Notes: a model not told the origin generated them from the letters alone. Positions 1-9,818 are shown, counted from the stretch's first letter. The stretch: DNA of 64,000 nt from Maribacter orientalis (GCF_900109345.1 NZ_FNZN01000001.1:689883-753882), one strand, 5' to 3'. Made by a program: numbers and translations.

Positions 1-1032
1 TGTAAAGCCTGTGCTAGCGAATGTCCTAGTAATGTGGATATATCAACCTTAAAAGCTGAATTTTTATATCAATACCAAGAAACGAACGGATACCCATTAC
101 GAGGTAAATTGTTTGCTTATAACACCAAACTTAATGGTTTTGGGAGTAAAGTTGCTGGTTTAACCAACGTTGTTTATGAGTCAAAATTATTGGGTGGCCT
201 ACTTAAAAAAGCAAGTGGAGTAGCCAAAGAAAGGAGCTTGCCAAAAGTTTATAGTTTTAATTTTAATAATCACTTACAAAATATTGTAGGTCAACATACT
301 ACGACTAAAAATAAAGTAATCTTGTTTATTGATGAATTTACAAGGTACTTAGATGTAGAAGTTGGTAAAGATGCAATAGAATTACTAGTTCGTTTGGGAT
401 ATAATGTGGAATTATATTTCGCTGAAAGTGGGCGAACCTTTCTTTCTAAGGGGTTTTTAAAACAAGCACAGAAGCTGGCTGTGAAAAACACAAAAGAATT
501 AAAGAAATTTGCTGACTTGGGATTACCAATTTTAGGTTTAGAACCTTCAGCAATTCTTTCTTTTAGGGATGAATACAAACGTATGGCAGCCGATAAAGAG
601 GTAGCTCAAAAAATTGCCGATCATTCATTTTTAATTGAAGAGTTTTTGGCAAAGGAAATTTCAGATGGACGATTGAAAGTTACCGATTTTACAGAAGAAG
701 CTAAAAATGTTAAAATTCATAATCACTGCCATCAAAAAGCATTAAGTAACCAAAAAGTGACTTTCGATGTATTGAATCTTCCTATAAATTATAAAGTAAC
801 CATAATTCCCTCTGGGTGTTGTGGTATGGCTGGTTCTTTTGGTTATGAAGAAGAGCATTATGAAACGAGTATGAAGATAGGAGGGTTGAAATTATTTCCA
901 TCAGTTAATAAATCTGCACCAGAGACCATAATTGCCGCAAATGGTACAAGTTGTAGACATCAAATATTTGACGGTACTAAAAGAATTGCAAAACACCCAG
1001 TGAGTATATTGAAAGAAGCCTTGGTAAATTAA
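1..1032 (+). CDS. C-terminal part of an FAD-linked oxidase / Fe-S oxidoreductase (partial at 5' end)
   Basis: The reading frame is open from base 1, so the gene begins outside the window; a GTG at 34 is internal. The first visible residues form a CxxCxxxCP [4Fe-4S] cluster motif. Near the C-terminus is a cysteine-rich CCG-type segment (PSGCCGMAGSFGYE), and NHCHQKA precedes it. This order (ferredoxin-like cluster, then cysteine-rich redox domain) is that of large D-lactate/2-hydroxyglutarate dehydrogenase-like fusion proteins of the YdiJ/GlpC group, whose N-terminal half binds FAD. Such enzymes oxidise 2-hydroxyacids and pass electrons through Fe-S centres. The substrate cannot be read from this fragment. 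The stop overlaps the convergent next gene by 4 bp. Confidence 0.85.
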   Translation, partial: CKACASECPSNVDISTLKAEFLYQYQETNGYPLRGKLFAYNTKLNGFGSKVAGLTNVVYESKLLGGLLKKASGVAKERSLPKVYSFNFNNHLQNIVGQHTTTKNKVILFIDEFTRYLDVEVGKDAIELLVRLGYNVELYFAESGRTFLSKGFLKQAQKLAVKNTKELKKFADLGLPILGLEPSAILSFRDEYKRMAADKEVAQKIADHSFLIEEFLAKEISDGRLKVTDFTEEAKNVKIHNHCHQKALSNQKVTFDVLNLPINYKVTIIPSGCCGMAGSFGYEEEHYETSMKIGGLKLFPSVNKSAPETIIAANGTSCRHQIFDGTKRIAKHPVSILKEALVN

Positions 1033-1967
1033 TTTTTGTCTAGACCATCACGTTTTTTTTTGTCTTGAACTTTACTTGCTTTATTCTGGGTAATTGTGGC
1101 TATGAGTTCATTCATATCCATTGATTTAAGTTCCTCATCCATATAAAATGAAGCTAACTTATCATTTTCGTAACGATATAACTTCCAACGTTTAAAAGAA
1201 TATTCTAAAGCCGTCATATGTTCTACCCAATCACCAGAGTTTAAATAAAGGCATTCGCCTTTTCTGGTTGCAATAACTTGTTTGTTTGGGGAATGGCTGT
1301 GTCCGCATACGACATGGTCGTAATGCTGTTCAATAGCCATTTTGGCAACATTATGTTCAAATCGAGCAATCTGAACCGGGTCACGTTCTCCAAACTCTAA
1401 TTCAGGATTTTCAAAAGGTTTGTTTTTCTTTCCGAATAAACGAAGCGTTTTTGTCTTCAGTTTAGAAAGTTTAAGTAAGACATCGAATCCGAACCCACCA
1501 AAATTTAAAATCCAATGTGAGTGTCTAAATGAGAAATCAAAAATATCACCATGAAAAAATAAGGTGTTCTTTCCGTTTAATTTTAAGGTAAGGCGATTGG
1601 AAACTTTAATTGCTCCCATATAGATGCCATCTATTTTACGAAAAGGTTCATCACGATTACCCGTAATAAAATGAATTACGGTACCTTTTGAAGCTATGGT
1701 AAATATTTTCTTGATTACTTTTAAGTGAGATGGAGGAAAGTAATTATTACGCATCTTCTTTGCGTCAAATAGGTCTCCATTTAGAATTAAAATCTTGGGA
1801 TCGATACTAGATAAATAGGTAAGAAGCTCTTCTGCATGACATGCATAAGAGCCTAAGTGTACATCTGAAAGTACAGCTATTTCAAGACGACGTTTTTTCA
1901 AAGACGTAATTTTGAAGACAAAATTAAACCTATTGGTATGTTGACCTGCTATAATATAGGTCAACAA
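1029..1967 (-). CDS. Calcineurin-like metallophosphoesterase, UDP-2,3-diacylglucosamine diphosphatase-like
   Basis: The protein has 312 residues and all the metallophosphoesterase metal-binding blocks in order: DVHLG, GDLFD, GNRDE, FHGD and GHSHSP. The spacing and the GNRDE form match the LpxH/LpxI-replacing UDP-2,3-diacylglucosamine hydrolase-like family common in Bacteroidota, which would act at the inner-membrane face in lipid A synthesis. The assignment to lipid A rests on family resemblance only. About 25 residues precede the conserved domain, so the true start may be somewhat downstream of the one given. It converges on the oxidoreductase gene with a 4 bp overlap. Confidence 0.75.
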   Translation of the reverse strand: MLTYIIAGQHTNRFNFVFKITSLKKRRLEIAVLSDVHLGSYACHAEELLTYLSSIDPKILILNGDLFDAKKMRNNYFPPSHLKVIKKIFTIASKGTVIHFITGNRDEPFRKIDGIYMGAIKVSNRLTLKLNGKNTLFFHGDIFDFSFRHSHWILNFGGFGFDVLLKLSKLKTKTLRLFGKKNKPFENPELEFGERDPVQIARFEHNVAKMAIEQHYDHVVCGHSHSPNKQVIATRKGECLYLNSGDWVEHMTALEYSFKRWKLYRYENDKLASFYMDEELKSMDMNELIATITQNKASKVQDKKKRDGLDKN

Positions 1968-2063
1968 TCCTTAATGATAAGGTTAAATTATCATTATCAC
2001 AATTGTTGTAGGTTAACCTAATATTAAGCACTTTTAAAATTTTTCTTTCATGCATTTAACATT

Positions 2064-2071
2064 TACCTTTG
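2064..2071 (+). promoter_or_regulatory. Putative Bacteroidota -7 promoter box upstream of aroC
   Basis: TACCTTTG matches the Bacteroidota sigma-ABfr -7 consensus TAnnTTTG and lies about 60 bp before the aroC start. A convincing -33 TTTG is not obvious, so the call rests on the -7 box and its position. Confidence 0.45.
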
Positions 2072-2129
2072 AAGCCTGCGATGAAGTAAGCATTGCAAGC
2101 AGTATCAACTAATTTAGAAAGTACATATT

Positions 2130-3194
2130 ATGGCCGGAAATACCTTTGGAACCATATTTAGGGTAAGCACTTTTGGAGAATCTCACGGAAAAGCAATAGG
2201 AGGAGTTATTGATGGATGCCCATCAGGAATTGAACTGGATTTAGAGGCTATTCAACGTGATTTAGATCGTCGAAAGCCAGGTCAATCTGCAATAGTTACA
2301 CAACGGAAGGAGCCAGATGAAGTAGAATTTTTCTCTGGAATCTTTGAAGGTAAAACAACGGGTACTCCCATTGGTTTTGCCATACATAATACCAATCAAA
2401 AATCTAAGGATTATGGTCATATTAAAGATTCTTATAGACCATCTCATGCCGATTATGTTTATGATAAAAAATATGGCTTTAGAGATTATCGTGGTGGAGG
2501 TAGAAGTTCAGCTAGGGAAACAGCTAGTAGGGTAGTAGCCGGTGCCATTGCAAAGCAGTTTTTAAAAGGAATAGAAATACATGCCTTTGTATCTCAAGTT
2601 GGAGATATGAGGCTAGATAAAGACTATAAAGATTTAGATTTAAGCTTAACGGAATCAAATGCGGTCAGGTGTCCCGACCCAGAAATGGCAATGAAGATGG
2701 AGGACTATATTAAGTCAATCAAAAAAGAAGGAGATACCATAGGAGGTATTATTACCTGTGTCGCCAAAAATGTACCAATTGGTTTAGGCGAACCAGTATT
2801 CGATAAACTTCATGCAGAATTGGGTAAAGCAATGCTTTCTATTAATGCAGTCAAAGGTTTTGAATATGGCAGTGGTTTTGAGGGAGTAAAAATGAAAGGT
2901 AGCGATCATAATGACCAATTTAATAGTGATGGTTCTACTAAAACCAATTACAGTGGAGGTATACAAGGCGGTATTAGTAATGGAATGGATATCTATTTCA
3001 ATGTTGCGTTCAAACCAGTAGCCACTGTAATACAAGGGTATGAAACTATAGATAAAGAGGGTAATAAAGTTCAGGCTCAAGGAAAGGGAAGACATGATCC
3101 TTGTGTTGTGCCTAGAGCAGTGCCAATAGTTGAAGCAATGACCGCAATGGTTTTAGCAGATTATTCCTTACTTAATAGAACCATTAAATTATAG
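2130..3194 (+). CDS. aroC: Chorismate synthase
   Basis: This enzyme converts 5-enolpyruvylshikimate-3-phosphate to chorismate, the last common step of aromatic amino acid and aromatic cofactor synthesis, using reduced FMN. The 354-residue length is normal for the family. Signature stretches are visible: the N-terminal [10 protein letters not shown], the RRKPGQS region, [11 protein letters not shown], and the C-terminal [17 protein letters not shown]. The ATG at 2130 places the conserved GNTFG start directly at the N-terminus. It stands alone, followed by a symporter gene on the same strand after 61 bp. Confidence 0.97.
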   Translation: MAGNTFGTIFRVSTFGESHGKAIGGVIDGCPSGIELDLEAIQRDLDRRKPGQSAIVTQRKEPDEVEFFSGIFEGKTTGTPIGFAIHNTNQKSKDYGHIKDSYRPSHADYVYDKKYGFRDYRGGGRSSARETASRVVAGAIAKQFLKGIEIHAFVSQVGDMRLDKDYKDLDLSLTESNAVRCPDPEMAMKMEDYIKSIKKEGDTIGGIITCVAKNVPIGLGEPVFDKLHAELGKAMLSINAVKGFEYGSGFEGVKMKGSDHNDQFNSDGSTKTNYSGGIQGGISNGMDIYFNVAFKPVATVIQGYETIDKEGNKVQAQGKGRHDPCVVPRAVPIVEAMTAMVLADYSLLNRTIKL

Positions 3195-3255
3195 GGTTCC
3201 TTCCTAGTACTTTTCCTATCAAAATACTATCTTACTTCCCTAAACTATATGTTAT

Positions 3256-4563
3256 ATGAGGAAGCTTGAGTTGCATTGGCAAATTCTAATTGGTATGTTG
3301 GCGGGTGTTCTATTTGCTTTTGCAATGGTTCAACTAGAATGGGGTCCGAAATTTATTTCGGATTGGATAAAGCCTTTTGGGAATATTTTCATCAATTCAT
3401 TGAAACTTATTGCCGTTCCTTTGATATTGGCTTCTTTAATTAAGGGAGTATCCGATTTAAAAGATATTTCCAAACTTTCTCAAATGGGTGGCCGTACCAT
3501 TGGTATATACATTGCCACAACAGTAGTTGCTGTTACCATAGGGTTAGGAGTTGTAAACATTGTGAAACCAGGTTCATCAATTACAGAGGCAACCCGAACC
3601 GAATTGGTAGAAAATTACAAAGGCGATGCAGAGGCTATAAAGTCTAAAGCAGATAAACAGAAAGAAGCAGGTCCATTGCAGGCATTAGAAGATTTAGTGC
3701 CAAGTAATATTTTTCAGGCAGCTTCAGATAATGGGAATATGTTGCAGGTTATCTTTTTCGCAATATTCTTTGGTATTGGCCTAATTCTTATACCTGAAGA
3801 ACAAGCTTCGCCAGTTAAGAAATTCTTTGATGGTTTTAATGAAGTTATTCTAAAACTCATTGACCTTATCATGTTGGCCGCTCCTTTTGGTGTTTTTGCT
3901 TTATTAGCGGCATTGGTGGTAGAATCTCCAAGTTTAGATTTATTTAAAGCGTTGGCATGGTATGCTTTCTGCGTAGTTCTTGGCTTGACTTTAATGTTAG
4001 GTGTTTATCTGCTATTGGTTTGGGTAGTTACAAAAACGTCTCCGAGTACATTTATGAAAGGGATGTCTCCTGCTCAATTACTAGCTTTTTCAACAAGTTC
4101 AAGTGCCGCTACGCTACCTGTTACTATGGAGAGGGTAGAAGAGCATTTAGGGGTAGACGAAGAGGTGACAAGTTTTGTACTTCCTATTGGTGCAACTATA
4201 AATATGGATGGTACCAGTCTGTATCAAGCGATTGCAGCAGTTTTTATAGCCCAAGCTTTTGGTATGGACTTAAGTTTATCTGCTCAATTGGGGATAATAG
4301 TAACTGCAACCTTAGCTTCAATTGGAAGTGCGGCAGTGCCAGGTGCAGGAATGGTTATGTTGGTAATAGTACTTGCACAAGCAGGAATACCGGAGGCCGG
4401 ATTAGCTTTAATTTTTGCGGTTGATAGACCATTAGACATGTGCCGTACGGTAATTAACGTTTCTGGCGATGCTGCAGTATCAATGATGGTAGCAAAATCT
4501 GTGGGTAAATTGGGGAAACCCAAAGTAAAAAATTGGGATGATAATTATAATAAGAAAGCGTAG
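3256..4563 (+). CDS. Dicarboxylate/glutamate:cation symporter (DAACS family)
   Basis: This 435-residue inner-membrane transporter has many hydrophobic helices. The DAACS signatures are present: the serine-rich re-entrant loop STSSSAATLP, the NMDGTSLYQ transport motif, and the late VDRPLDMCRTVINVSGD helix that binds the substrate carboxylate and amino groups. Family members import glutamate, aspartate or C4-dicarboxylates with Na+ or H+. A charged insert at residues about 105-145 (ETRTELVENYKGDAEAI and following) is typical of the Bacteroidota branch. The substrate is not determined. Confidence 0.92.
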   Translation: MRKLELHWQILIGMLAGVLFAFAMVQLEWGPKFISDWIKPFGNIFINSLKLIAVPLILASLIKGVSDLKDISKLSQMGGRTIGIYIATTVVAVTIGLGVVNIVKPGSSITEATRTELVENYKGDAEAIKSKADKQKEAGPLQALEDLVPSNIFQAASDNGNMLQVIFFAIFFGIGLILIPEEQASPVKKFFDGFNEVILKLIDLIMLAAPFGVFALLAALVVESPSLDLFKALAWYAFCVVLGLTLMLGVYLLLVWVVTKTSPSTFMKGMSPAQLLAFSTSSSAATLPVTMERVEEHLGVDEEVTSFVLPIGATINMDGTSLYQAIAAVFIAQAFGMDLSLSAQLGIIVTATLASIGSAAVPGAGMVMLVIVLAQAGIPEAGLALIFAVDRPLDMCRTVINVSGDAAVSMMVAKSVGKLGKPKVKNWDDNYNKKA

Positions 4564-4647
4564 TAATAGTAGTTTGAACTTTATCGATTATTTATTCGCA
4601 ATGAATTGAAATTAGAGCTTTATGCTTAATTCAAAATACAATCAATC

Positions 4648-5454
4648 CTAAGTGTCAAATTTTCGGTACGCAGCCGTTGAGAACATAAATATTCCATAAC
4701 AAACCATACCAATGGCTACTGCTCCTAATAGCCATTTGCCAAATGGTTGTTCCTGAATGAATGAAAAAGCTTCTGCTGTACCTTTCACGTTTTCGGAGGA
4801 CGCGTCATGTAATGTTAGCCCTGCTTTCAGGAAAAAGAATGAAATAATTAAAGTCACAACGCCTCGTGAAATTAAACCTACATAACCTATTTTTTTAATG
4901 TACTCTCTTTTAGCCATTGCTGGTATAGACTTCATATCGAACTTATGAAGAAAGTTGCTTTTGTAGACTTTTACAAATTGATAAATTCCTTTACCAAGTA
5001 GTCCGGCACCAATTACCATAACTATAAAAACTCCTGTAGTACCTGTCAATAAAGAATTAGTAGAGCTGCTGTTTGACTTTAATAATGAAATTAGGTTCAA
5101 GGCATCGATAATAGACATTAATCCTATACTGCCATAAATACATCCGCTAATGAAAAATCCGATTCTTTTAATTATGCCTTTTATGTCATTGCCAATCTTT
5201 TCTGGGTCGTTTAAGCTCTCAAATATTCTCCAAATCGAATAACAGATAAGCCCAAGACCTAAAATAAAAATCAGAACATTGCCTAAAGGTTTATTTTCTA
5301 AATAGTCAATTACCGCTAATTTTCCAGCTTTTTGTCCACCCATATTAAAGGCACTGAACAAGGCTAATAAACCGGTTAAAGAATATACTATCCCTTTAGA
5401 AATAAATCCCAAAACAGCAACCCTCTTAAATTTTAGGTCCATATTATTTAACAT
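4648..5454 (-). CDS. DUF1206 domain membrane protein
   Basis: The 268-residue protein has about six hydrophobic segments arranged as three similar two-helix units, each with a pattern like GFISKGIVYSLTGLLAL, IGYVGLISRGVVTLIIS or GLGLICYSIWRIFE. That triplicated two-helix layout with conserved glycines and arginine is the hallmark of DUF1206. No biochemical role is established for the family. It converges on the symporter gene. The in-frame ATG at 5439 (MDLKFKRVAVLG) is an alternative start. Confidence 0.8.
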   Translation of the reverse strand: MLNNMDLKFKRVAVLGFISKGIVYSLTGLLALFSAFNMGGQKAGKLAVIDYLENKPLGNVLIFILGLGLICYSIWRIFESLNDPEKIGNDIKGIIKRIGFFISGCIYGSIGLMSIIDALNLISLLKSNSSSTNSLLTGTTGVFIVMVIGAGLLGKGIYQFVKVYKSNFLHKFDMKSIPAMAKREYIKKIGYVGLISRGVVTLIISFFFLKAGLTLHDASSENVKGTAEAFSFIQEQPFGKWLLGAVAIGMVCYGIFMFSTAAYRKFDT

Positions 5455-5577
5455 TAATGAGTAATTAGTTGATAATATATATCAATAATTTGGTGTTAAA
5501 CGGTGTAATAATGCTTAGGAATAAAAGTATTATGTATTGTGTTAAAATGAATTAACATTCATACAAAGTTTCGAATC

Positions 5578-5982
5578 TTAAATAAATTTATTTTTTAATT
5601 CTTCGGTAGGAATCATGCAAGATTCTTTTTTTCCGTACCATTTATAGCGATTCTTAGCGAAAAAATCGTATACGATATCTCTTAAAGGCTCAGGTAACCA
5701 TAGTAAAATAGAGGAAATTGTACTTAGCCCTTTCAAATATTTACCTATTTCAAGTGCAGCGGTAGATTTAGTGTAATACGCTACATTGGGCTCTATCAAA
5801 ATTATGGAATCAATATCTTCTGTGTCAATATTTCTTTCAGTGAGTAGCTTTTTACCAGTGTCACTCTGTAACGGAGTAAATCTAAATCTATCTTCTTTAT
5901 CATTTTTAATGACAAATTGAACAGTAGTGTTACACAGATTACAAACACCATCAAAAAGGATTATTTTCTTATAATTTTCCAC
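5578..5982 (-). CDS. DCC family thiol-disulfide oxidoreductase-like protein (DUF393)
   Basis: The 134-residue protein opens with the family signature ILFDGVCNLCNTTVQFVIKND, which includes the D-x-x-C-x-x-C motif, and ends with the typical PEPLRDIVYDFFAKNRYKWYGKKESC segment. The family is predicted to have a thioredoxin-like fold and a redox role, but its partners are unknown. It reads toward the TPR regulator promoter region and is separate from its neighbours. Confidence 0.88.
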   Translation of the reverse strand: MENYKKIILFDGVCNLCNTTVQFVIKNDKEDRFRFTPLQSDTGKKLLTERNIDTEDIDSIILIEPNVAYYTKSTAALEIGKYLKGLSTISSILLWLPEPLRDIVYDFFAKNRYKWYGKKESCMIPTEELKNKFI

Positions 5983-6022
5983 GGATTAAAGATACAATGA
6001 GTCTATATTAAAACGTGCAACT

Positions 6023-7924
6023 TTATAGTGTATTTAAGAAACTTGTTAAATCAGTCTCTTTATCTAAACCTAATTTCTTCTTTAGTCGATATTTAGATTT
6101 AAGAATGCTATCAGGTAAAACATTTAATGTCGAAGCTATCTCTTTGGTTGTTAAATGCATACGTAAAAAAGCCGCTAACCTTATCTCTTTTTCCGAGATA
6201 TCTGCATACATCGTTTTTAATTTTTGATCAAAGTCGTTATGAACATCGGCAAAGTATGTTTTAAAAATTTCCCAATCCTTATCTGAGGCATTTTCTTTTT
6301 TTAATAGCATTACAATACGACGAAATTCCATTTTAAATTTCTCTGGAGAGTTTTTAATGTTTTCCAAATTTTCCATCAATTCTTGGATAAAGGTATTTTT
6401 CTGGACAAGATGGAGTGTCTGACTAGCCAGTTCCTTTTGTTTATGTTCAATTTCCTGTTTGTAAATCTCTTCTTGTTTTTCCCTAGCGATCCGATTTTTT
6501 TTCATTCGTTGCCGAAATCCAAAAATAGAAAGTCCAAACAATGCAAGGGCTGAGGCCATGCCGCCAGCATACAGCCCTTTTTTCAATTTGTCTACTTTCG
6601 CCTTTTCATTTAAAGTTTTGATTTCTTCTTCTTGAAGTGCAATTTCAGCTTCTTTTTTTTCAATTTCGTAGATTGTTTTTAGTTCTTCAATTTGTTGTGT
6701 CTTTTTCTCATTAAATAAACTGTCGTTAAGTGTTTGAAATTCCTTTAAATCCTGATAAGCTAATTCACTATAATTTAACTTATTTCTAATGGTTGCTCTA
6801 ATCATCAGAGCATCCCTCAATGTTGGCAAAGCCTTTATTTTTCTTGCAATTTGGATGACTTCATTAATATTCTTCAATGCAACAATTAACTTGTTTTTGG
6901 CTATATTCAGGTTTGCCATTTCCTTAAGAGCTTCGGTTAAATTAAACTTTATGTTCTCCGTTTTGGCTATTTGTATAGACTCAACCAAATAGGTTTCTGC
7001 CCTTTTAAATTTTTTTTCGTTATAATCAAGTCTGGCTAATCCATTAAGGTTTTGGGAAATCATAGAACGGATATTCATTTCTCTTGCTAATTGAATCGAT
7101 TCTTGTAACAATTTGCGAGCAAGAGCTAAATTGTTCATTTGCTCAGCAGCTAAACCGGCCACGTTGGCGGCATAACTATGATAGATTTTGTCTTTATTAT
7201 CCTTATAAATTGCGATAGCCTCCTGAGCATAATCGAGACTCGTTTTATAATTTCCTAATTGATATTCAATATCGGCCAATTGCTTTAATGCATCTCCCTT
7301 TCTAACCATATCGCCAACATCTTCAAAAAAGCGCAAAGCTTTTAAGGTATTTTCTAGGGAAATCCTATAATTTCCTTTTTCAAAATATATACCTCCCAAT
7401 ACTTCATACTCAGAGCCTCTTAAGTCAAAATCTCCCAAATCTGAATTTTTTCGATTTTCATCGGTATACATTTCCAAAATGGAATTAGTTAGGTGAATAG
7501 CATTATCAAATTCACCTTTTTCCCTTTCAATGGTACCCAGAGAGTGTAGTGCAAATATTTGGCCTTTGACAGAATTTAATTTCTTAAATTCTTTAAGTGC
7601 TAAGTTGTGATAAAATGATGCTGAATCATTTTTAGATTGGTTGTAGTAATAATTTCCGAACTGTAAGTAACCATTAGCTACTCCTTTTTCATATCCGATT
7701 TTTCGCGATAGATTTTGAGCTTGTTTGGCGTAAATGAAAGCTTTTTCATTATCCATAAACATCATTCTTTCATGAATTCTAGATAGTACTTTGGCTTTTA
7801 AAATATTATCGGGTAACGATGCGGCATGTTGAATTAAACTATCTAGCTCTTTTTGTCTATCCTGAGCTTGTAAACATATACCGGAAAATAATAGTAATAC
7901 TATGGTGAATTCGGTTAGTTTCAT
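6023..7924 (-). CDS. Membrane-anchored TPR regulator with C-terminal LuxR-type HTH
   Basis: The 633 residues begin with a signal-like hydrophobic stretch (LTEFTIVLLLFSGICLQAQ). Tandem tetratricopeptide repeats follow to about residue 400, then one membrane helix at about 452-471, a charged coiled coil, and a C-terminal helix-turn-helix (about 575-633; LRMHLTTKEIASTLNV). This places the TPR sensor outside the inner membrane and the DNA-binding part in the cytoplasm, a common Bacteroidota layout. The gene is divergent from the cytolysin-family gene; the 312 bp between them carries paired GTCCATA repeats, which suggests it regulates that gene and itself. The target is an inference from position. 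Confidence 0.82.
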   Translation of the reverse strand: MKLTEFTIVLLLFSGICLQAQDRQKELDSLIQHAASLPDNILKAKVLSRIHERMMFMDNEKAFIYAKQAQNLSRKIGYEKGVANGYLQFGNYYYNQSKNDSASFYHNLALKEFKKLNSVKGQIFALHSLGTIEREKGEFDNAIHLTNSILEMYTDENRKNSDLGDFDLRGSEYEVLGGIYFEKGNYRISLENTLKALRFFEDVGDMVRKGDALKQLADIEYQLGNYKTSLDYAQEAIAIYKDNKDKIYHSYAANVAGLAAEQMNNLALARKLLQESIQLAREMNIRSMISQNLNGLARLDYNEKKFKRAETYLVESIQIAKTENIKFNLTEALKEMANLNIAKNKLIVALKNINEVIQIARKIKALPTLRDALMIRATIRNKLNYSELAYQDLKEFQTLNDSLFNEKKTQQIEELKTIYEIEKKEAEIALQEEEIKTLNEKAKVDKLKKGLYAGGMASALALFGLSIFGFRQRMKKNRIAREKQEEIYKQEIEHKQKELASQTLHLVQKNTFIQELMENLENIKNSPEKFKMEFRRIVMLLKKENASDKDWEIFKTYFADVHNDFDQKLKTMYADISEKEIRLAAFLRMHLTTKEIASTLNVLPDSILKSKYRLKKKLGLDKETDLTSFLNTL

Positions 7925-8004
7925 AAAATTTGATTTAGATATCTAATTCAAGTTAATGATAATACGTTTTTTAAAAAAGGTAAGAAATGAACAAAAATCT
8001 TCTT

Positions 8005-8168
8005 GTCCATACCAAGTCCATAACATGTTTAACATTTTTGTCTATATAAAAATGAAGGGAAGCCCCATTCCATTTGGTCTAACCAAGATTTGGTGTATTT
8101 ATAAATAATAGTATTGTCCAGTACTAAACGTTAGGGGTTTTGATGCACTTGTCCATAGTTTGTCCATA
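8005..8168 (+). promoter_or_regulatory. Two pairs of GTCCATA direct repeats in the regulator/cytolysin intergenic region
   Basis: GTCCATA occurs at 8005-8011, 8016-8022, 8151-8157 and 8162-8168. Within each pair the copies start exactly 11 bp apart, close to one helical turn. One pair lies about 80 bp upstream of the regulator start, and the other about 70 bp upstream of the cytolysin start. A shorter GTCCA lies at 8116. The paired in-phase arrangement fits a dimeric activator or repressor site serving both divergent genes. Confidence 0.55.
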
Positions 8169-8236
8169 GATGAAATTAGATAAACATCTGATTACTAGAT
8201 AGTTTTATAGTGTTGAATCTATAACACCAAGAAATT

Positions 8237-9790
8237 ATGAAAACAATTATGGAAAAATTTAAATTATCTAAAACTGGTTACGGCCTTCTCATCGCACTAC
8301 TCATTGCTTCCTGTGGAAAGGATAGTATTGAACCTGTTTTAGAAAACGAATCGGTAAATGGGGTAGAGGCAGATAGTATTAATGTCTATTTGACCAGCCT
8401 TTCCTACGATCCTGATAATCTCTTGAACGTTCAAACAAATACAGGTAAAAATGTTAATGAAGGAAATCCTGTGAAAGAAACAGATATGGGATCTGTTGAG
8501 GAATGTAGAACAAATAATTATAGTATCCGTTCGAATTTTGAAGATGTGGCAATTTTTGATCCAACTTTGGGAGTTGTCTACCCTGGGGCTTTAGTAATTG
8601 GAAATACGGAAATGTTAGATGGTGCTCCAGAACCATTACAGATTCAAAGGGCACCGATGAAATTACGTTTAGACCTTCCAGGAATTGGCGAAAGAGGAAC
8701 CTTGATGGTAGAAAATCCTACATTCACTAATGTACAAACGGCAATAGATGATGGTTTGGAATATTGGAACCAAGAAATAGCTCCACAGGGATATGAAATA
8801 GCCTCCAATGCATTTTATGAATCTACTACAGCCTATTCTTCACAGCAAATGAGTTTGGATTTAGGAGTGGGAGTAGAATGGGCATCAGGTTCCTCTTTCG
8901 AATCTCAGTTCAGTTATGATAATACTACAACCAAAAGAGTCGCCGCTATTTTATATCGTCAAGTTTTTTACGAAATAGTTATGGAAACCCCAGAAACACC
9001 TGCAGAAGTTTTTGGAGCACAGGTAGATTTAGCCAAAGTGAAATCTGCTATGAACTCATCGACACCACCTGCCTACGTAAGTTCCGTACAATATGGAAGA
9101 ATTATCATGGTACGTATGGAAACCACTAGCACAGAAACTAGTGTAGAATTAGATGCGGCCCTAGAATATGCAAGTATTGGCAAAGATGTTGACGCATCTG
9201 TTGAAGCGAAGTATAAATCGATCTTAGAGAAATCGACGATAAACGTAGTTACTATTGGTGGCAATGCCGAAATCGCTTCAAAAGTGATTACCGGCAGTGA
9301 TGTTGCTGAATCTGGGGGACTCAATTATGTTATATCAGAAGGAGCTTTGTATAGTCGAGAAAACCCTGGTGCACCCATAGCATATACCGTTAAATATTTG
9401 AAGGACAATAGAATTGCGAAGATGGGGTATAATACCGATTACAGATTGGAAACTTGTAATACCTATGCTTACGATCATGAAAGTTTAGATGTAGATAATA
9501 ATTCTATTTTTGACATTAGATTTAGATTTATCTACAAAAGCCGAGACGGCAATAATACTACCGTTGGAGGGTATACAACCGTGAACAATGGACAACGAAA
9601 GGTGATAAGCCCACCAAACGGAGCTCATGATGTAAAGGTGGAATTTCAGTTTCAAGATGCTTTTGTATGGACCAAATTTGGAGATACAAAAAGTTACGGA
9701 TATATAAGCTCACAGAAATGTTTTGAAATTACCAATGATGGCATTTTGCAAGGATTCCGCATTTATTTGACCCCAGTCACTTGTAATTAA
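8237..9790 (+). CDS. Cholesterol-dependent-cytolysin family (thiol-activated cytolysin-like) lipoprotein
   Basis: The 517-residue protein begins with a lipoprotein signal whose lipobox cysteine is Cys26 (LLIASCGKD); ATG 8249 is an alternative start. Residues about 85-400 follow thiol-activated cytolysins, including DPTLGVVYPGALVIGN, RAPMKLRLDLPG and the domain 3 core. The C-terminal domain 4 is present, but the tryptophan-rich undecapeptide region reads DAFVWTKFGDT (about 474-484), and the cholesterol-recognising Thr-Leu pair is replaced by Tyr-Leu near 510-511. It is therefore better called CDC-like than a proven cholesterol-binding toxin. Family members form large beta-barrel pores. The divergent TPR-HTH regulator probably controls it. 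The target membrane is unknown. Confidence 0.82.
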   Translation: MKTIMEKFKLSKTGYGLLIALLIASCGKDSIEPVLENESVNGVEADSINVYLTSLSYDPDNLLNVQTNTGKNVNEGNPVKETDMGSVEECRTNNYSIRSNFEDVAIFDPTLGVVYPGALVIGNTEMLDGAPEPLQIQRAPMKLRLDLPGIGERGTLMVENPTFTNVQTAIDDGLEYWNQEIAPQGYEIASNAFYESTTAYSSQQMSLDLGVGVEWASGSSFESQFSYDNTTTKRVAAILYRQVFYEIVMETPETPAEVFGAQVDLAKVKSAMNSSTPPAYVSSVQYGRIIMVRMETTSTETSVELDAALEYASIGKDVDASVEAKYKSILEKSTINVVTIGGNAEIASKVITGSDVAESGGLNYVISEGALYSRENPGAPIAYTVKYLKDNRIAKMGYNTDYRLETCNTYAYDHESLDVDNNSIFDIRFRFIYKSRDGNNTTVGGYTTVNNGQRKVISPPNGAHDVKVEFQFQDAFVWTKFGDTKSYGYISSQKCFEITNDGILQGFRIYLTPVTCN

Positions 9791-9818
9791 AAAGATAGCG
9801 TAGGAGTTAGTGCATGGC

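Noticed and set aside
8005-8168. CRISPR array
   Set aside because: The repeated unit is 7 bp, the spacing is 11 bp, and there are only two pairs; no repeat-spacer structure exists.
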